DNA of 64,000 bases from Atriophallophorus winterbourni (GCA_013407085.1 JACCGJ010004942.1:62001-126000); one strand, 5' to 3'. Shown: positions 11,500-22,464, counted from the first letter of the stretch. Numbers and translations: made by a program. The notes: generated by a model from the letters alone, not told the origin.

Positions 11500-11963
11500 A
11501 TCTCAAAAATCACTCGCATACCGCATGGTTCGTCATAAACTCATCGAGTTTGGAAGCAAAAACCTCAACAGATTCTGATCGTGTGATTTCTCCAGGCAAA
11601 TAGTTCCAAGTAAAACAAATTCCTACCGAGAAAAAATTATGACATATATCGAGAATGCGGAATGTTTAAGGCCTTTGAATGTGTTCGTGTTCGAGTAAGG
11701 TCATTGGGCTTTAGCAGGCGTTTAATGGGATGGTTTACAGAATGCAAGATTTTTGAAGGTCAACATAAGGTCACTACGTATCCGACTTTGGGTGAAATCG
11801 TGTAGGTTCAGTTTTAACATTCGCTCTGTGAAAGTCAAATTTCTGTACTGGGAGACCAACTTTATAGCACGATGATAAATTCTGTCGAGTAGTTCGATAT
11901 CCTTTCACAGCCATGGTGCCCAGGCTTGGATGGAATATTCCATAACAGGACGTATATATGTGT
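11500..11963 (-). mobile_element. CR1-like LINE, 3' part (separated by an RTE insertion)
   Basis: On the minus strand the sequence continues the CR1-like reverse transcriptase C-terminus interrupted at 15587: RPVMEYSIQAW-like, then SCYKVGLPVQKFDFHRANV and a region like FKILHSVNHPIKRLL with HTHSKALNIPHSR. Stops and frameshifts are present. Rejoining the two flanks restores a continuous LINE reading, showing that the RTE element landed in it. The 3' end is not sharp; I stop where similarity fades. Confidence 0.7.
11953..11963. repeat. Left target-site duplication of the RTE-1 insertion
   Basis: TATATATGTGT here is matched by TATATACGTGT at 15577-15587, one mismatch in 11. The two copies lie exactly between the split halves of the CR1-like element. 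Confidence 0.65.
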
Positions 11964-11993
11964 TGGTTCCAAAGGTCGTCACAGCCTGGGGTG

Positions 11994-12018
11994 GTAGTAG
12001 GAATGAGCCGCCTACTAT
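11994..12018 (+). promoter_or_regulatory. Hairpin near the 5' end of RTE-1
   Basis: GTAGTAGG (11994-12001) can pair with CCTACTAT (12011-12018) across a nine-base loop; one pair is G-U. It lies 30 bases from the element's 5' end. RTE and R2 leaders can hold self-cleaving RNAs; I could not fit an HDV-like fold, so only the hairpin is claimed. Confidence 0.3.
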
Positions 12019-12019
12019 C

Positions 12020-12473
12020 TATAAAATGCTCCCACGTGGCGTGCGTCTTAAATAGCCTCTGACAACCAAGTCCAACTCCTGGCCTGCACGAGTGGCTTTC
12101 ACAAGCCCGGCGGAACTGCTCTTACTGACAGGAGAAGGGGCGAAGGCGGGTGACTGGCGCCATAAAACCAGTTAGCTCCGGGCAAATGGAGCTCGTCAGC
12201 TACTGGCAATCATCTAGGGGAAGGAAAACCCTGACTCCAACCCCCCATTGCCTTGTGGGTTACCCGATTGCGGGAAAGGCTTCGGGAGAAAACCCCGAGG
12301 AAAAATCCGGAGAGAAGCCCCGTAGGTAGATAACTGGCGCACAGCGCGTTTATCTGCCAGCTCCCTGCTGCCTTGTAGGTTGCACTTGGCTGTGCAAAGG
12401 CTAGAGAGGTGTACTCGAACAAACACCGAGTGGTGCTGGGGACATCACTTTTACACTATCCCCAAGAAACTTC
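12020..12473 (+). other. 5' leader of RTE-1, shared with the 61.6-kb element
   Basis: Blocks such as TAGCCTCTGACAA, CCCGGCGGAACTGCT, TGACAGGAGAA, GGGGAAGGAAAACCCT and GAGGAAAAATCCGGAG recur in the same order at 61.59-61.88 kb. The downstream proteins and the 3' ends of the two families differ. No conserved reading frame spans the leader in both copies, so it is more likely untranslated regulatory sequence than a protein. Confidence 0.6.
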
Positions 12474-15400
12474 ATGACGATGTCTCAACGTATATCTCAG
12501 CTCTCTGCTACGGCGTTCCCGAGACGCGACGCGCCCTTGGCTCTCCCAGCGGCTAGGGTGAAAAGTAAGCTAGCTGGGGCCATAAATATCCGTAAGGTCT
12601 TTTATTTGGGATGTTGGAACGTACGGACACTGCGTGACGTTGGTAGTCAAGCAATCACGATGCGCTCTTTATTCGACTACCAAGTAGATGTTGCTTGTCT
12701 TTCCGAGGTCCGCCTTCCCGGACAAGGATCCAAATCGATCAAGGTCCCCGGAGTCGATCGTAATTATTGGCTTTTTTATAGTGGGCCCGAGGATGGATCT
12801 GGTCAGCATGGAGTAGCGATAGCGCTCAGCGACCATGCTAAACAAGCACTCATGTCATGGATGCCTGTATACCCGAGAATTGCGGTGGTCCGGCTGAGGG
12901 GTCACCCTTTGAATATAACAGTCGTTTCGGTGTATGCCCCAACCCTATCAGCCGACCAAACTACAAAAGACGATTTTTATAACCAACTTCAATCCGTAGT
13001 CGATAGAGTTGCTGGAAACGACGTACTGGTTGTGGCTGGTGACTGGAACGCTCGTACAGGATCAGCAGATTCCGCAACAAACCGAATCCTGGGAAAATTT
13101 GGCCTAGGGCAGCGCTGCGCGAATGGCGATCGACTGATCGAGTTTGCGGCCTACAATCACCTATGCGTCTGTAACACTAAATTCCAGCACCCTAAAAAAC
13201 ACTTGGTCACATGGTACTCGAACGATGGTAGAACGGCGAACCAGATCGATTATGTTCTAATTCGCGCACGTTGGATGTCTTCGGTGCTCGACTGTAGGTC
13301 CTATCGTGGAGCCGAAACAGGGAACGCAGCAGGCACCGATCACACACTTGTTCGCGCAAAGCTCCGACTTCGCCTGCTTAACCGCCAAAGGAAAACTCCT
13401 AGGAAGCGCTTAAACTTGGAAGCCTTAGGAAACCCGACCCAACGTAAGAAGCTCATTGACGATATCGCTGAGCGGTTGGATGGGAGTGATGCATCAGTCG
13501 AACAACAGTGGTCCAGACTAAAGACCGCTACTCAGACTGCAGCACTAAAAACCCTAGGCACGGCCTCTCGTCGCCGACGAGATTGGATTTCTCAGAATAC
13601 CATCGAGCTCTCTACCCGGGCAAGAGACGCCCGAATGCATGGTGCATCTGATTATCGCCTCCTTAGGAGAGCTGCTACACGATCAGCCCGCAAGGATCGT
13701 CAGCTATATTGGGCGGAAACCGCATCCGAAATGGAAGCCGCAGCAAGTATAGGAGACTTTGGACGACTGTTTCGCCTGATTCGCAGAGCATCTGAAAGCT
13801 GTGGTTTTTGTACGAACCTTCGAGATTCGTCAGGACAGATGATATTTGACCTTCATCAAAAGATAGATAGGTGCGGTTGAGCACTTCAGTCAGCTACTGA
13901 ACCGCCCGTCATCTATCAATGCAGTATTCACTTCCCCGATAAATAGCTGTGAATACCCGGTCAACTGCGAGGCACCATCAGAATACGAGATATCAAGTGT
14001 TTTACGACGAATGCAGAATGGTAAATCGCCAGGTGAGGACGGAATTTCCGTTGAACTTATTAAAGACTGTGCCGACGTATTATTATCTCCGCTACATCGG
14101 CTGTTTTGTTCGATCTGGGAGACGGAAGTTTTCCCATCAGACTGGGGGATGTCTATCATTCTACCACTGCCGAAACGTGGAGATAAATCTGTGTGCTCCA
14201 ATTACCGCGGAATAAGTCTAATCGACACCGCTGCTAAAGTGTTTGCAACGCTCCTGCTTAATCGGTTCTCCGCCGAAGAAATCTGCGCACCAGAGTTAAC
14301 CAAGGTGGATTTCGCCCTGGGATGGGTTGAGTAGATCAAATATTTACTTTGCGCAGGATCCTCGAGCACCGTGCACGGTATCAACAGCAAACGATAGCTT
14401 GCTTTATTGACTTCCGCGCCGCCTTCGACTCCGTAGACCGTGGTTGTTTATGGAACATCATGCTATCGGATGGTGTTCCATTAAAGCTCGTCAACCTAAT
14501 CAGAGCCTATTACAGCTCTACAAGGGCACGGGTTCGTGTCTACGGTGAAGAATCGCGTGAATTTAACTTGCACACAGGAGTCAGGCAAGGTTGTCCGTTA
14601 TCGCCGGTTATGTTTAACTATGTCGTAGACTGGATAATGAACCAGGCGTTAACAGGGTATCAAGGGGTGCAAATTTCAACGGATCTATGGATTTCCGACC
14701 TTGACTACGCTGACGATATAGTCGTTCTGGGCGACAATACCGAAATGCTGCAAAGCGTTTTAGACCGCATTAGTGCCACTGCCGCGAAAGTCGGTCTTGA
14801 GATAAACGCGGCTAAGACCAAGGCATTTTTTTATTCCGACACACCAGGCATCCAGCCACTTCGCGTCCAGGGTTGTCCGATCGAATACGTTCCAGTCTTT
14901 AAATACCTCGGCTCAAGTATATTGCCCAATGGTCAGGCGAAAGATGAAGTGAAGTTAAGGGTCGATCGTGCTCGTAATGCGTTTTTGCAGTTGAAAGGCA
15001 CCCTTTGGCGCAAGCCCGGGATCAGCCTAAAAACTAAGACGCGTGTTTATCAAGCAGCGATCCGCCCTGTACTGCTTTATGGATGCGAGACATGGCCTTT
15101 AAGGTCACAGGATGTACGCACATTAGAAGTGTTCGACCATTGGTGCCTTAGGGTAATCTTGGGCATCCGATATACTGACCGAGTATCTAACGCAGCCGTA
15201 CGAGAGCGTTGCAGCGGACTATCTCCACTTTCCGCTCACATACAACGGCGAAGGCTGCAATGGTTTGGCCACGTCCTCCGAAAGACAGACACAGCACTTC
15301 CAAAACTCGTCCTCGACCCCAAACCCGTTCGCACCTGGCGTCGGCGGCAAGGTGGTCAAGTGAAAACCTGGCTGTCAACTGTGAAAGAGGATGTAGACAC

Positions 15401-15518
15401 CCTGGGTCTGCGTACCGTCTACGGAGTTCGCAGGTGGGAACGAGACTGGATCACGATCTGCAACGATCTCGCCTCCGATCGACGTGCGTGGGCTGGTGCG
15501 ATCCGATACATCAAATAA
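12474..15518 (+). pseudogene. RTE-1 endonuclease/reverse transcriptase, broken
   Basis: The ATG at 12474 opens the endonuclease domain: CWNVRTLRD (residues about 45-55), ACLSEVR, VVAGDWNARTG, NQIDYVLIRARW and GTDHTLVRAKL are its catalytic blocks. Linker and reverse transcriptase follow: NGKSPGEDGISVELIK, YRGISLIDTAAKV, IDFRAAFDSVDR, GVRQGCPLSPVMFN, the catalytic LDYADDIVVLG, then FKYLGSSI and a C-terminal half with YGCETWPLRSQD and LQWFGHVLR. Three lesions break it: a frameshift near 13866-13872, a one-base deletion near 14280, and TGA at 14328-14330 where the family usually has a sense codon. The total, about 1,010 codons, is the normal RTE size. Confidence 0.9.
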
Positions 15519-15551
15519 GCTGGCTAATCCACTCGTGGAGCCAGCCGCACA

Positions 15552-15576
15552 AAAGTAAGTAAAGTAAGTAAGTAAG
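15552..15576 (+). repeat. GTAA tandem repeats at the RTE-1 3' end
   Basis: Iterations of AAGT/AGTA end directly at the right target-site duplication. Short tandem repeats instead of poly(A) are typical of RTE 3' ends and mark the priming end of reverse transcription. Confidence 0.8.
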
Positions 15577-15587
15577 TATATACGTGT
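15577..15587. repeat. Right target-site duplication of the RTE-1 insertion
   Basis: TATATACGTGT, paired with TATATATGTGT at 11953-11963. The CR1-like reading resumes immediately after it. Confidence 0.65.
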
Positions 15588-16645
15588 CAATTACCGGGGT
15601 AGGTTTTCGGGCGTAAAAATCCGGAATATTCTTTTGAGAAGACTCAACATACGGCAAGCTATATTGTACACCATCCGGCAATGCTGTTGTCCAGACGAGA
15701 TCTTGCGTGCCAAGCTAATACGTGTGGTGCAGATATTTTCCAAGCTGCAGCATTTTACATTTCGCAGGGTTAAATCGTAACTCATTTGACTGGGATCAAC
15801 GAAATAAGTTGCACAGAACCCCTTGTAATGCAATACAGTCATTAACAGACCTTACGAGTTTCCATATTTTAATATCATCGGCAAATAATATCATGTTGCA
15901 TCTACTATCCTCTACGATATCGTTCATATACACCAAGAATAGAATAGGTCCAAGCACCGAGCCTTGCGGAACTCCACTCGTGACGTCTATTTTTCTGGAC
16001 AAGGTGCCGCCAAAGCGAAAGTGGACGTGTCTATCAGTCCTTTATCCAATTCAGCAATATTCCCGTTATTCCATAAGATTCGAGCTTTTTAATTAAGATG
16101 TCATGGTTGACTCTATCGAAAGCTTTGGAAATATCGATGTAGCAAGCATGTACAGGCTCATGTTCGTCTATTGACTTTGTCCAATCCTCGAACATTGTAA
16201 TAAGGTTGGATAAAGAGCAACGATCTCTTCGAAAGACGTGTTGTGCTGTGGTCAAAATATTTTGGTTTTCAAAATGTTCTCTTATGCGCGCAGTCACAAT
16301 GCGTTCCATTATTTTAGAGATCACCGAAAGTAACGTTGCCGGTTTATAGTTTGCTGTGTCTGAACGCCTACCGCCTTTATAAATAGAAGTTGTCATTCCT
16401 GATTTCCATTGCGTTGGTATTTCTCCTTCATTTATGCTGAGATTCAATCTGCAAGTGAGAGGAGCAGTCAAAGCAACGCGACACCTGCGAAGTATGGCTG
16501 GGGTAATTTTGTCTGGGCCATGGGACTTCTTTTGGTTTAGTTTGCAAATTCACCGACCAATCATGTATTCGTTGATAGTCACTTCACTTAGTACTTCGAA
16601 ATGTGGCGAATTTGGTGAAGAGCACGGATTGGTGTCACACTTAAA
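15588..16645 (-). mobile_element. CR1-like LINE, 5' part of the split copy
   Basis: On the minus strand the reverse transcriptase reads KSHGPDKITPAML, TQWKSGMTTSIYKGGRRSD, ANYKPATLLSVISKIMERI, CYIDISKAFDRVNHD (motif A), GVPQGSVLGPILFLVYMND, then MILFADDIKIW (catalytic FADD) in a second frame, and FRIFTPENLPR at the junction with RTE-1. The order and motifs fit the CR1/Jockey group (FADD box). It is truncated upstream of the finger domain near 16645 and carries a frameshift near 16010. The remainder lies at 11500-11963. Confidence 0.85.
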
Positions 16646-16806
16646 TACAAAATATTACACATTAAAAATCACCCATAATTTTGTTTGACTAAAGTGTGTC
16701 TCAACACATAAGTTGTCACTCTGCGACATTTTTCTGTCATAATTAAACTGATGGAACATGTGTAGCTATAATGTGTAGCATATTAATGACAAGAAGATCG
16801 TTAGTC

Positions 16807-17040
16807 TTATTGAAACCAATGCTTGCTCTTTACAATTAGAACAGCTGAAAAGGCACTGAATCTTCTGCAACTAGGTTGGTGAACATTGCTGAGCCTTGTA
16901 ATTTCATCATGAAACTGAATATCGCCTAAATTATATCCAGCTTTAGAATCTCTAGTGAAAGTTATCTTCATTCCTTTTTCAGATAAATGCACACGGCATT
17001 GTCTGTATCTCATTGTGCTAAGGTGCTTAATATATCTCAT
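16807..17040 (-). CDS. Candidate terminal exon, possibly PTB-like
   Basis: An acceptor-like TACCAGTCATTAG precedes a 78-codon frame (including the stop) on the minus strand. The sequence RVHLSEKGMKITFTRDSKAG, then YNLGDIQF and later FSAFSAVLIVK, alternates polar and hydrophobic residues like beta strands and resembles phosphotyrosine-binding domains such as that of tensin. That is a weak, memory-based resemblance. A donor-like GACAAG|GTAAAT at about 17213 (minus) could belong to an upstream exon. It may instead be a retrocopy or a chance frame. Confidence 0.35.
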   Translation of the reverse strand: MRYIKHLSTMRYRQCRVHLSEKGMKITFTRDSKAGYNLGDIQFHDEITRLSNVHQPSCRRFSAFSAVLIVKSKHWFQ

Positions 17041-17342
17041 CTAATGACTGGTACCCGTTATAAAGTGTTCGTAATGAATACTTTCAATTAAAAAAGTGAA
17101 TAAACGCAATTAACAAGAAATTCTCTTATAACGATGGCCTACTAGAACCATTGGAACTCTTCATTGTAAAAACAAACCCACTAATGAGCTTTTGAGTAAT
17201 AAATAATTTACCTTGTCGCCTAATTAAGATTATACGTGATTCATGAAAAAATGATTGACAGTAGTTAGCCTCATTCAGTTGATGTTGATTATCGATTTTA
17301 GCTTAGTGTAATAAACTGTTTTATCCATACAACATTTTTTGA

Positions 17343-17344
<2 letters not shown>

Positions 17345-17384
<40 letters not shown>
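17345..17384. repeat. (AT)n microsatellite
   Basis: About 20 uninterrupted AT units. The open frame across it (Tyr-Ile repeats) is an artefact of the microsatellite. Confidence 0.95.
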
Positions 17385-17387
<3 letters not shown>

Positions 17388-17399
17388 TTTTATTCTATA

Positions 17400-18100
17400 A
17401 GCGTGTGAAAATTTCGCTTAAACTTCATGCCAAGAGGAAGACCTCGATTAGCTCAGTCGATTTTTACAGATTCCAACTGATTTCGTCTCTACTAATTAGA
17501 AGATACGAAACTATTGGTGTGAATTTAATTGGGGATACATTCACGAATCTAAATGAATGCTGGTTCATTTTTCAATTCGTTCAACGAAGAATAAAAAGTT
17601 TTATTCGAACGTTTTTGAGAGCTCAGTTTGAAATAAGTTGAAAAACTTGGAACGAAAATTGTAAAATTTACACATAATATAATATTCGGCAAAATGTACA
17701 CTTGATATGTACGACATCAACTCTACCTCAATTTTTTTCAATTTAAGATTTCCGTTGGCAGATTCTGTGTGACGCATATAATATATTGAGAAGAATTCAA
17801 TTCACTCTATGAAGAAAGTTGCAATATTACTAATCAGAGTTGAATTATTTTAAACCTGAGAAAAAATAGCATCTGAATTTTTGACGAATCGACTATTTGT
17901 TCGTGCTAATGCAAACCAATTATGACACTCTATTTAAAAAAATGATTGCCTTGCACATTAAAGTCTCCCATAACACTAAAAGAATCCCATTTGCTGTTCA
18001 CTAATAATCAGCACATTCAATTTTCGATGAAATTGTCGTACAAATTCACATGTGACAAATATTGAACCACATTATATTTACGCACAAAATTCATATACTC
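17400..18100. other. No feature recognised
   Basis: AT-rich non-coding DNA between the microsatellite and the weak exon candidate at 18.1-18.2 kb. Confidence 0.3.
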
Positions 18101-18123
18101 GACATTTTTCCACTTTGAAAACA

Positions 18124-18243
18124 TTAATAATTAAATTCCGATTGATGCGTTGAAGTACTACTGATTTCATGTGCTTCCAGAATGTTGACCTCATCAGTGA
18201 AATCTTTTGATAATAAATTACTTTCAAATTTGAGGAAACTCGC
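18124..18243 (-). CDS. Weak exon candidate
   Basis: On the minus strand, CTTCACAAG could be an acceptor for a 39-codon frame ending in TAA: ASFLKFESNLLSKDF, then an acidic/serine-rich end (EVNILEAHEISSTSTHQ). Amino-acid use is less AT-driven than in neighbouring frames. There is no recognised family, and the link to the 17.0 kb exon is untested. Confidence 0.2.
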   Translation of the reverse strand, partial: ASFLKFESNLLSKDFTDEVNILEAHEISSTSTHQSEFNY

Positions 18244-19069
18244 CTTGTGAAGTTACGGAATTTTCTTTTCAATTCAACGCTGATTTTTCCCTGTACTACT
18301 TAGATGTGCGTTAATCGATTTGTTTCGATTCAATCAGCATTGCATTCCAGAAGCTAAATCAATTTACACACCATTCTTCGATTTCTTAAAGACGGATTAT
18401 TATTTCCTAAGTATTATTCTTCTTATTAGGTGACGATGAACAGATTTATCCATAGAAAAATTTTGTGGTAAAATAAGGCTGAACCAAGCTTTAAATTTTC
18501 TACCGTTTCGACTCCGGCTAATAATTTATTTTGGATGTTGATTTATATAGTTGCAAAAGAGCTCAATAATTTTTTGTATGTGGGATGATTCATCAAACAC
18601 ATTTAAAGCCAGGAAATTTCCTCTGAAACAAAGCGCGAATGCAGACAGCCACATTCTCACACAACGTTCCCAAGAAATAAGGAAAAACTATCACTGGATA
18701 TTTGAACTATCTTGCAGGCATTTCTGTAAATATATAGAGACATTTTGAACACACTAATCATACATTATTCCTTCGAAAGTTATGGGATGTGTGTATGACA
18801 AACACTTTAGCGCGGTTTAGTGTTAGGATGCTGAAAATTAGCAAATTCGGATGATGATCATTTTTCCTACTTCTCGGAATTAAATTTTAAAATTGATATA
18901 TGAGTGCTTCACTCAAATTGGAATTCTAGCAATACAATCGAATTAACTAATTGCGATATTTCACAGATAAATCAATTATTATTATCCAAACTTTGAAATT
19001 CCTTAACCGTTGAATTGTAGGACGTTTTGGGAGATAATTTGTTAATTATCATAAAAGGAACAATACGGT

Positions 19070-19390
19070 TCCACCACCTGTGAGGGCACACCGCTCAAAC
19101 CTTGTTTGGCTGTTGCAAGTAATGGGATGTGAGCACCACATACATTGGTCTCGACACGTGAAAACCGAATGAGATTGTGATCTGTATTTGAATTGAACAT
19201 TGTGGGTTCTTTTCATGAACCCTATTTAACATGTGGCATACCCAGGTTTCCCTTTATTATCTATCATCTACCCTGTTTTCCATTCTCACCGAACTGATCT
19301 TTCTCTGCCGCACCCAATGAGAGCAAACAGCCAGAAACCGGTAGTGGTGTGTAACGGTTGGAATATGAACCCACATATCATTGCACCTAA
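19070..19390 (+). repeat. Ribozyme-type short repeat, subfamily A, with inverted remnant
   Basis: The plus-strand unit (about 19190-19390) has the subfamily A order: GAACATTGTGGGTTC..GAACCC hairpin region, TATTTAACATGTGGCATAC, TTCTCACCGAACTGATCTT, core, then GTAGTGGTGTGTAACGG. Just upstream (about 19085-19130) a decayed piece, ACACCGCTCAAACC..TTGGCTGTTGC, matches the opposite strand of the core. The locus therefore holds two copies head to head. Confidence 0.55.
19309..19349 (+). ncRNA. Degenerate hammerhead-type fold
   Basis: GCAC (stem I), CCAATGA (canonical CUGANGA with two changes), GAGC-AAACA-GCCA (stem II, two pairs remain), GAAA, C-CG-G stem III, TA, then GTGG, of which GTG pairs with CAC. 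The arrangement is that of the 1.7-kb copy; the core is damaged. Confidence 0.35.
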
Positions 19391-19515
19391 TTTCACTCTA
19401 TGATAATTAATTTAATAGACACACCGCCGCTGACCAATTCTTATTCCACAGTGATAACATTTATCTGATTAATTAAAGTAATCACATTAATAATAAGGAA
19501 TTAAGTTTAAAACAT

Positions 19516-19530
19516 ATCTATATATATATA

Positions 19531-19574
<44 letters not shown>
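19516..19574. repeat. (TA)n microsatellite
   Basis: Nearly pure TA tract of about 58 bases with one TTA interruption. Confidence 0.95.
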
Positions 19575-19576
<2 letters not shown>

Positions 19577-20059
19577 GAAGAAGCCTTCGAAGTGATGTCA
19601 CCATTATTATTAAATATCGGGATGAGCGTCGTGTCTCTCAAGCCTGCGAAAATATGCGTCTAAAGTTGATTTTCTTCAAAACCCAGTAATGTCAAAACGT
19701 CGTTGAAATGAGGCTTCTCGGTTTAATAAAATGTTTCTCGCATCGATTGTTGTTTTTTCGGTTTCTTTGCAAGAAGATTCTCAATCAGGTCGAACCCAAA
19801 AAATGCTTTCACCCAAAGTAGAAAATGTTTTAAATTCGTGAAATAACAATTTATGTGCATCCCAATTGCGGAGATCTATTACGCAAAATTGACAAGTGCT
19901 TTTATCGATCTATGGTTCTGAATGGTTACGAGTAGTGTTCAAGCTGTGGGCAATCAATGATTCGGAAATGAACAATGCCTTCTAATATTGATAATCAACT
20001 GACATTTTGTAAATTGTTTGATTCGACAATGACCAATCGATGTCCCAGTTATTTTTCGA

Positions 20060-20337
20060 GTTAATTTTTCAAATTCCCCTAACACTTGTCTAGTCCATGG
20101 CAACCTGACACTTTTTTAGCCCAAGTATTACTTTATTGTGTGGCACTTCAGATATTTTATTTTATTTGCATTATATAACAAACCTAATTTATTGATGCTA
20201 TGAAGTTGGAGAAACGCTCACCTATTTTTAATTCACGCTGTTTTTTAATTCTTTTTTTATTCCCGTCACATTTGTCTAGCCCGTGGTAACATAAAAACTT
20301 CATTGGCCTATGTATTATTTCATTGTGCGCACGCTAT
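20060..20337 (+). repeat. Two imperfect direct repeats of about 90 bp
   Basis: CACTTGTCTAGTCCATGG..AGCCCAAGTATTACTTTATTGTGTG (from about 20060) recurs as CATTTGTCTAGCCCGTGG..GGCCTATGTATTATTTCATTGTGCG (from about 20247), offset by about 187 bases. They lie just before a LINE-type 3' tail and may be duplicated 3' UTR sequence of that LINE. Confidence 0.45.
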
Positions 20338-20379
20338 ACGTATTTTTGTATTGGTATTATGTGGAGAAATTAATCTATT

Positions 20380-20440
20380 GCTGAAAATTCGTGAACACGA
20401 ATAAAGTCATTCTGTTTCTTCTTCTTCTTCTTCGATCGAA
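20380..20440 (+). mobile_element. 3' tip of a (TTC)n-tailed LINE
   Basis: GAGAAATTAATCTATTGCTG, then AAATTCGTGAACACGAATAAAGTCATT, then (TTC)n. The same terminal block occurs at 26.7 kb (minus), 36.25 kb (minus) and 56.7 kb (plus), each time beside decayed LINE sequence, which identifies it as a LINE 3' end. CGTG..CACG forms a small hairpin before AATAAA. Confidence 0.55.
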
Positions 20441-20449
20441 ATTGATTCT

Positions 20450-21590
20450 CCTCTATTGAAATAAAATTATTAATAAATATAAAATACAAAAAGATAAATA
20501 ATCTCTGGAAATTGAGAAATAACATAAGTGTTTGTGCAACATATCATATGTCTTCTATTCCCTACTAACAATACATTTGAAAATTCTGTTTACGCAAATG
20601 CAAATTCTAATTATTTAATAATCACATGATGCATTAAATTCGCATTAATAATTCAAAATAATTATAATTCATTACTTGAAATATTTTAGTAGTCTGGAAA
20701 CCATCAAACATGCTTTACCAGTAATGTGTGAGGCAAATTCCAATATCTTGGATCTCGTTTGCTCATCCGTGGTTAAATAAACGTATGCTTACAATCTAAA
20801 CTGAATGTTTTAGGAAATCGTCAAATGCGAAACCTAAAATCTTTAAAATATATTTTTTGTCGAAAATGTAGCTCGTTTGCTTGCTGTTAAGGTTTATCTA
20901 CGCGCTATTACAAAATTATCAAGCCTCACGTTTTGTTAAGAAAATTCAATGTGCATGATTTCAAAAAAATGATTTTACTCAACACAAATAATAGAAGCGT
21001 GATAGGCAAAATTCAATTGTAACTATGCTGGGGAAATTTGTTCGCTGTATGTTAGTATTGATTGTGACATTATACACTGGAATAATTAGACCAATTTAAA
21101 GCAATTTCGCACAAAATTGTATTAACTTTCGCTCACAACACATGGGATCTTTACTATACAAATACTCAATATTCTTTCCGAAGAAAGCTTGTAGGAATAA
21201 TGAATTTATACTACTTGTCAGGACATAAAAATGAATAAAAATAAGGGTCCAAACATGGGAATTTCATAATACCATAAACACAGCGGATTTATGGTTACGA
21301 TATACGGTAATACGAATTAAAATTATCTATATAATTAGAGACGATAAAGAATCTTTTCATTTACATCTAATTATTAGGCTGCACGCAGTACGATGCTTTT
21401 ATATCGACTAACTTTGAAAACTTTGTCTGGCTAAACAGACCGCTGATTTATTATCAACATTTTAGGCCAGAGATTGACATCCCAAATTCACGGGGTCAGT
21501 TCAGAAACTCAACTTTTAATTTGATCGACCGTCTTAACTGAAGTGTTGATTACTCGACGATGATAACGCAGCAATTGCGAAATGAAAATG
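20450..21590. other. No feature recognised
   Basis: AT-rich DNA (poly-AT composition). No supported exon, RNA or repeat. Confidence 0.35.
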
Positions 21591-21599
21591 TAAAATAAT

Positions 21600-21895
21600 C
21601 TCAGCGACCATACAAGAAAACTCCAATGCTGCTCTAGACCTGCATTTGCAACTATCAGAACTTTATGTGACATGTTTATTGATTTACTCAAAGCTGGAGT
21701 GGAACGAAACGACTGGAAACTGGAACAGATAACACCAATTTGAAAAGCTGATTGCCGTTCTCATGTCTAAATTCACAAGCCGTTAACAAAGCTAACTTCG
21801 AAAGTTTTTGAGCAAAATATAATAACAGAAATATTGCAACACGTAGGAACGAACAGACCTTTGTCTGTTGCCCAAAATGTATTATGAAAAGCATG
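21600..21895 (+). mobile_element. LINE reverse transcriptase fragment (Jockey/CR1-like)
   Basis: Plus-strand frames read GVERNDWKLEQITPI, then HKPLTKLTSKVFEQNII and TEILQHV..RPLSVAQ. This matches the LINE stretch of W..A.I.PIFK, then a Y.P(V)SL.S...K..E block and the region before GFR. Several stops. Only this short piece of the domain remains. Confidence 0.6.
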
Positions 21896-22079
21896 TGAAT
21901 GCAGAATTTATAAATGTTTTAATATGAGCGGTGGAGGTATTTGCAAATACATTATGAAGGTGTTGAATATCTGAACTTGTGATTGGGCAGTTTAAACCTA
22001 CTAGATGGAGGATTTCAAAGTAGTACTTACGATCAATAAAATTAAATAATCTCTGAATAATCTCTCTAACGATATTGTT

Positions 22080-22440
22080 GCTAGCCACCTTCGTTCGATG
22101 TTGACCTTGGATGTATATCACAATAGCTTGAATTTTTATGTACTACAGCTTTCGAATCAACAAAGATTCCGATTCGGGAGGAAAAATATCTCCCGCAGCG
22201 CTTGCAACGATAGGCAGAACTAGGTCGTTGGGCGTCAGTTGCAAGCCGGAGGCATGATTTGCGTTCAGCAGGATGGAGATGTATCTGCTACTCTCAGCTT
22301 GTAAACGACGCTTTAAATAATGCTTCCAATGTGAGCGGTAATGATATGTTCTTCCTAACTCGCAGTGTAAATGCCAATAGCTTTCATAGCTCAGCCCAAT
22401 GGTCAACTTCTTTATCGCAACTCACCATTGCCGAGATCTT
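22080..22440 (-). mobile_element. RTE-2 3' terminal fragment
   Basis: On the minus strand this encodes the C-terminal stretch (HYLKRRLQAESSRY, then a zinc-finger block CKRCGRDIFPPESES in a shifted frame). It continues into the 3' UTR with the tip ATATACATCCAAGGTCAACATC.. and GCTAGCAACAATA. It is truncated 5' near 22440, where a plus-strand copy starts. Confidence 0.7.
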
Positions 22441-22464
22441 TCTGAATAAGTCTATTTTCCATTC

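Larger units (their letters stand above)
11964..15576 (+). mobile_element. RTE-1: near full-length RTE-clade non-LTR retrotransposon
   Basis: This 3.6-kb element has a GC-richer 5' leader (11964-12473), one long coding region (AP endonuclease plus reverse transcriptase) and a very short 3' end made of GTAA tandem repeats. The clade is inferred from the single ORF, the apurinic-type endonuclease and the short-repeat 3' tail instead of poly(A), all RTE traits. Base composition differs clearly from the AT-rich surroundings. It is flanked by an 11-bp duplication and nested in a minus-strand CR1-like element. Two frameshifts and one stop make it non-autonomous, but the low decay points to a fairly recent insertion. 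Confidence 0.9.

Noticed and set aside
11964..12120. HDV-like ribozyme at the RTE-1 5' end
   Set aside because: Self-cleaving leaders are known in some RTE and R2 elements, but I could not fit the nested double pseudoknot; only a simple hairpin is visible.
12210..12426. Two minus-strand frames in the RTE-1 leader
   Set aside because: They oppose the element and arise from its GC-rich leader; no motif.
17339..17641. 100-codon frame starting with Tyr-Ile repeats
   Set aside because: The start is an (AT)n microsatellite; the rest shows no motif and no splice sites I trust.
18551..18748. 65-codon plus-strand frame
   Set aside because: Composition is moderately protein-like, but there is no acceptor, donor or homology to support it.
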